Shown one piece after another: positions 62,117 through 64,000 of a stretch of 64,000 bases of DNA. The notes beneath the pieces are model-generated. The model ran no database searches. It worked only from the letters and a program-made list of their open reading frames with translations, and was not told the origin of the DNA. A program made the translations under genes and the position numbers. This DNA is from Vreelandella lionensis. Lineage in GTDB: Bacteria; Pseudomonadota; Gammaproteobacteria; Pseudomonadales; Halomonadaceae. The stretch's first letter is position 1. Every line of letters starts with the position of its first letter. The stretch covers positions 1-64,000 of the forward strand of contig NZ_MWVI01000050.1 in the NCBI RefSeq assembly GCF_002087295.1, in the 5' to 3' direction.

Positions 62117-63882
62117 TATTTATGAATAAACACCTGCTTGTTGTTGACGACAACAGCGTGAATATTGAGCTGCTTCTCGACCTATTAGACGACCATGGTT
62201 TTGACAATGTGCATGGGCTAAGCGACCCACGTCACGTACTTGCCTACTGTCAGCAGCAGTTGCCCGATTTGATTTTGCTCGATATCCGTATGCCTCATAT
62301 AGATGGCTACGCGGTGATGGAGCAGCTGCAGGAACATTTTGCAGACCAGACGCCCCCTGTCATTGTACTGACCGCCCAAATTGACGACGACACCCGCCAC
62401 CGGGCGCTTAAAATGGGCATTCGTGACTTCCTTACCAAACCGTTTAAGCACGATGAAGTGCTACAACGCATTCGTAATACGCTTGATGTCGAGCATCGCT
62501 ACCAGGTTCGCGATAAACAAGCAGAAACCCTGGAGCAAATGGTTGCCAAGCGGACAGAAGAGCTTGATCACCAGTCACGCACCGACCCCATCACACAGCT
62601 ACCCAACCGGCGGGCACTGTCACAGCTATTGCAAGAAGCCGCTCAACGAGGGCACGGCACTGGGCTGCTGTTTATTGCTTTGGATCACTTGGACGATGCG
62701 GTTCGACTCCCTGGCTACGGTATTGCAGACCAGTTAATGATGCATATCAGCCACCGCTTAAACGCCCAATTATCCCCTAAATGTACATTAGGGCTCTGGG
62801 GCGGCAGCGAGCTACTGGTGATCACCCAAAGTGCTGAGCTTACCGAGCTACGGCAGTTAGCCTCTCGTCTACTAAGCTGTTTCGACCATGACCAGACGCT
62901 GGGCGATTTACTGCTACCGCTCAACGCCCGCATGGGTATTAGCTGGTCCCATGGCCATTTTGAAACCGAGCGACTTGTGCACATGGCCGCCCTAGCCCTG
63001 CCCCAAAACGGCTCTTTACGTATCCAAAACTACAACGAAACTCTGGAAACCCAGCAGCGTCATCGCCTACACCTGCAACAGGCGGTTCGCGGGGCAACCC
63101 AACGGGGGGAAATGTCACTGGCGTTTCAGCCCAAGCTATCGCTCGCCACCCAGCAAGTCATCGGCGCGGAAGCCCTGCTCCGCTGGTACCATCCAGAACT
63201 TGGTCATGTGTCACCTGCAGATTTCATCCCCCTTGCCGAGGCAAGCGGTGATATTCTCTCCATTGGTGAGTGGGTGCTAGAAGAGGCCATGCGCTATATT
63301 GTGCAGTGGCGCCAGCAAGGGCTTCTTAATGACCGCTTCCATATTGCGGTTAACGTGGCGGCCCGCCAGCTGGCACGTAAGGATTTTGCTCAAAACCTAC
63401 TAACACGCTTAGCTAAGCACAACATTCCTGAGCGCTTTTTTGCTTTAGAGGTCACCGAATCCGGCCTGCTCAGCGATATGCACAACGCGCGCATCCAGTT
63501 AGCTCAATTGACCGAAGCAAAGATTGCTGTTGCCATCGATGATTTTGGTACCGGGCACTCCTCGCTGGCTTATGTAAAGACACTACCTTTTTCAACCCTA
63601 AAGATTGACCGCGCCTTTGTGCTGGACTTGGAAAAAGACACGGTGGATCGCCAACTGGCTCTGACCATCACCCAGTTAGCCCATGCAGTAGGCTGTAATG
63701 TGGTGGCTGAAGGCATCGAAACCGCAGCTCAAGCAGACTACTTACGTTCTATTGGTTGCGAAGCTGCACAGGGGTATTACTATGCTCGTCCGTTGCCCGC
63801 CGATGAGTTTTATCGCTGGTGCTCTAACTGGACCCCCCCGTCCCACCTCACCACTGCCACGGAGTCTGTTAATGGCGCATGA
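62113..63882 (+). CDS. Response regulator with degenerate GGDEF and EAL phosphodiesterase domain
   Basis: 589 aa; ATG 62113 overlaps the kinase stop, and ATG 62122 (MNKHLLVVDDNSVN) is a good alternative. REC at 1-125 with phospho-Asp in LILLDIRMPHIDG and Lys in FLTKPFKHDE; short coiled linker; GGDEF-like domain (SRTDPITQLPNRRALSQ) whose catalytic signature is GGSEL, so cyclase activity is unlikely. The EAL domain is complete: IGAEALLRWYHPELG, AVNVAARQL, EVTESGLL, AIDDFGTGHSSLAYV, STLKIDRAFV, VAEGIETAAQ. It should hydrolyse c-di-GMP under control of the upstream kinase. It overlaps the following regulator by 11 bp. Confidence 0.92.
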   Translation: MIFMNKHLLVVDDNSVNIELLLDLLDDHGFDNVHGLSDPRHVLAYCQQQLPDLILLDIRMPHIDGYAVMEQLQEHFADQTPPVIVLTAQIDDDTRHRALKMGIRDFLTKPFKHDEVLQRIRNTLDVEHRYQVRDKQAETLEQMVAKRTEELDHQSRTDPITQLPNRRALSQLLQEAAQRGHGTGLLFIALDHLDDAVRLPGYGIADQLMMHISHRLNAQLSPKCTLGLWGGSELLVITQSAELTELRQLASRLLSCFDHDQTLGDLLLPLNARMGISWSHGHFETERLVHMAALALPQNGSLRIQNYNETLETQQRHRLHLQQAVRGATQRGEMSLAFQPKLSLATQQVIGAEALLRWYHPELGHVSPADFIPLAEASGDILSIGEWVLEEAMRYIVQWRQQGLLNDRFHIAVNVAARQLARKDFAQNLLTRLAKHNIPERFFALEVTESGLLSDMHNARIQLAQLTEAKIAVAIDDFGTGHSSLAYVKTLPFSTLKIDRAFVLDLEKDTVDRQLALTITQLAHAVGCNVVAEGIETAAQADYLRSIGCEAAQGYYYARPLPADEFYRWCSNWTPPSHLTTATESVNGA

Positions 63883-64000
63883 CCTGCTAGACCGCTTACG
63901 GGAACGCTTAGAAGAGTTGAACCGCTCAGAGCGCAAAGTCGCGAACGTAATTTTGGAAGACCCCACCGCGGCCACCAGCCTGAGCATCGCAAGCCTTGCC
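63872..64000 (+). CDS. RpiR/HexR-family regulator, N-terminal part (cut by window edge)
   Basis: 43 residues are visible: MAHDLLDRLRERLEELNRSE then RKVANVILEDPTAATSLSIA, the start of the RpiR-type helix-turn-helix domain that precedes a SIS sugar-phosphate domain. The pattern is close to HexR, the repressor of Entner-Doudoroff/glucose genes, which would fit zwf-pgl-eda downstream, outside this window. The first 11 bp overlap the preceding gene. Confidence 0.8.
   Translation, partial: MAHDLLDRLRERLEELNRSERKVANVILEDPTAATSLSIASLA

Overview
The window looks like chromosomal DNA of a halophilic gammaproteobacterium, most likely a Halomonadaceae member (Halomonas or a close relative). I base this on gene order and on the look of the proteins, not on a database search. 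Supporting signs are a ProVWX glycine-betaine importer beside a BCCT betaine/choline carrier, strongly acidic secreted lipoproteins, the rpsU-dnaG-rpoD operon, the folB-folK/cca/apaH-apaG-ksgA-pdxA-surA-lptD cluster and the ftsB-ispD-ispF-truD-surE-pcm-nlpD-rpoS cluster. I see no tRNA, rRNA, CRISPR array, prophage or insertion sequence.

Layout. 0.1-4.4 kb: a truncated RND-adaptor remnant, a TonB-dependent (probably ferric-siderophore) receptor, a divergent LysR regulator and an AEC permease. 4.5-9.4 kb: a PQQ-type sugar dehydrogenase, a sensor kinase with an NtrC-type sigma-54 activator, and two small acidic lipoproteins. 9.4-14.8 kb: osmoprotectant uptake (proV-proW-proX and a BCCT carrier). 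14.8-19.2 kb: a DnaQ-like exonuclease with a cNMP/CBS/DUF294 nucleotidyltransferase, a DUF4168 protein and a DMT exporter. 19.2-26.2 kb: an EAL phosphodiesterase with an N-terminal Cys cluster, mtgA, formaldehyde detoxification (fghA, adhC), a metallo-beta-lactamase-fold hydrolase with a divergent LysR gene, and sdaA. 26.4-28.8 kb: an unknown membrane protein and an AbgT-family transporter. 28.9-33.3 kb: rpoD, dnaG, rpsU. 33.4-45.7 kb: tsaD, plsY, folate genes, cca, apaH, apaG, ksgA, pdxA, surA, lptD, amgK, murU. 45.7-49.3 kb: an OsmC-like protein, speD, an LpxL-type acyltransferase and alr. 49.4-56.7 kb: rpoS, nlpD, a DUF368 (PopT-type) lipid transporter, pcm, surE, truD, ispF, ispD, ftsB. 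56.7-64 kb: a FemAB-like N-acyltransferase, a coniferyl-type aldehyde dehydrogenase, a hybrid histidine kinase with a response-regulator/EAL partner, and the start of an RpiR/HexR-type regulator.

The genes form coherent groups. One covers osmotic adaptation (ProVWX, BCCT). Envelope building and recycling uses LptD, SurA, LpxL, Alr, AmgK-MurU, MtgA, NlpD, PopT and IspD/IspF. Stress and global transcription control uses RpoD, RpoS and SurE/Pcm. Cyclic-di-GMP signalling uses two EAL proteins.

The most striking property is the number of broken reading frames. About 26 single- or double-base frameshifts and three in-frame TAG codons fall in genes that are normally intact, many of them essential (rpoD, tsaD, ksgA, ispF, ftsB, truD, speD). 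Many of the frameshifts lie in short G or C runs, and two of the three TAGs lie in CTAGG, one transition from CCAGG. This pattern fits residual long-read consensus error far better than gene decay. I therefore annotate these genes over their full span and state where each frame breaks. I found no convincing novel system. The best candidates for follow-up are the GAF/PAS hybrid kinase with its EAL partner, the Cys-cluster EAL protein and the unknown membrane protein at 26.4 kb.
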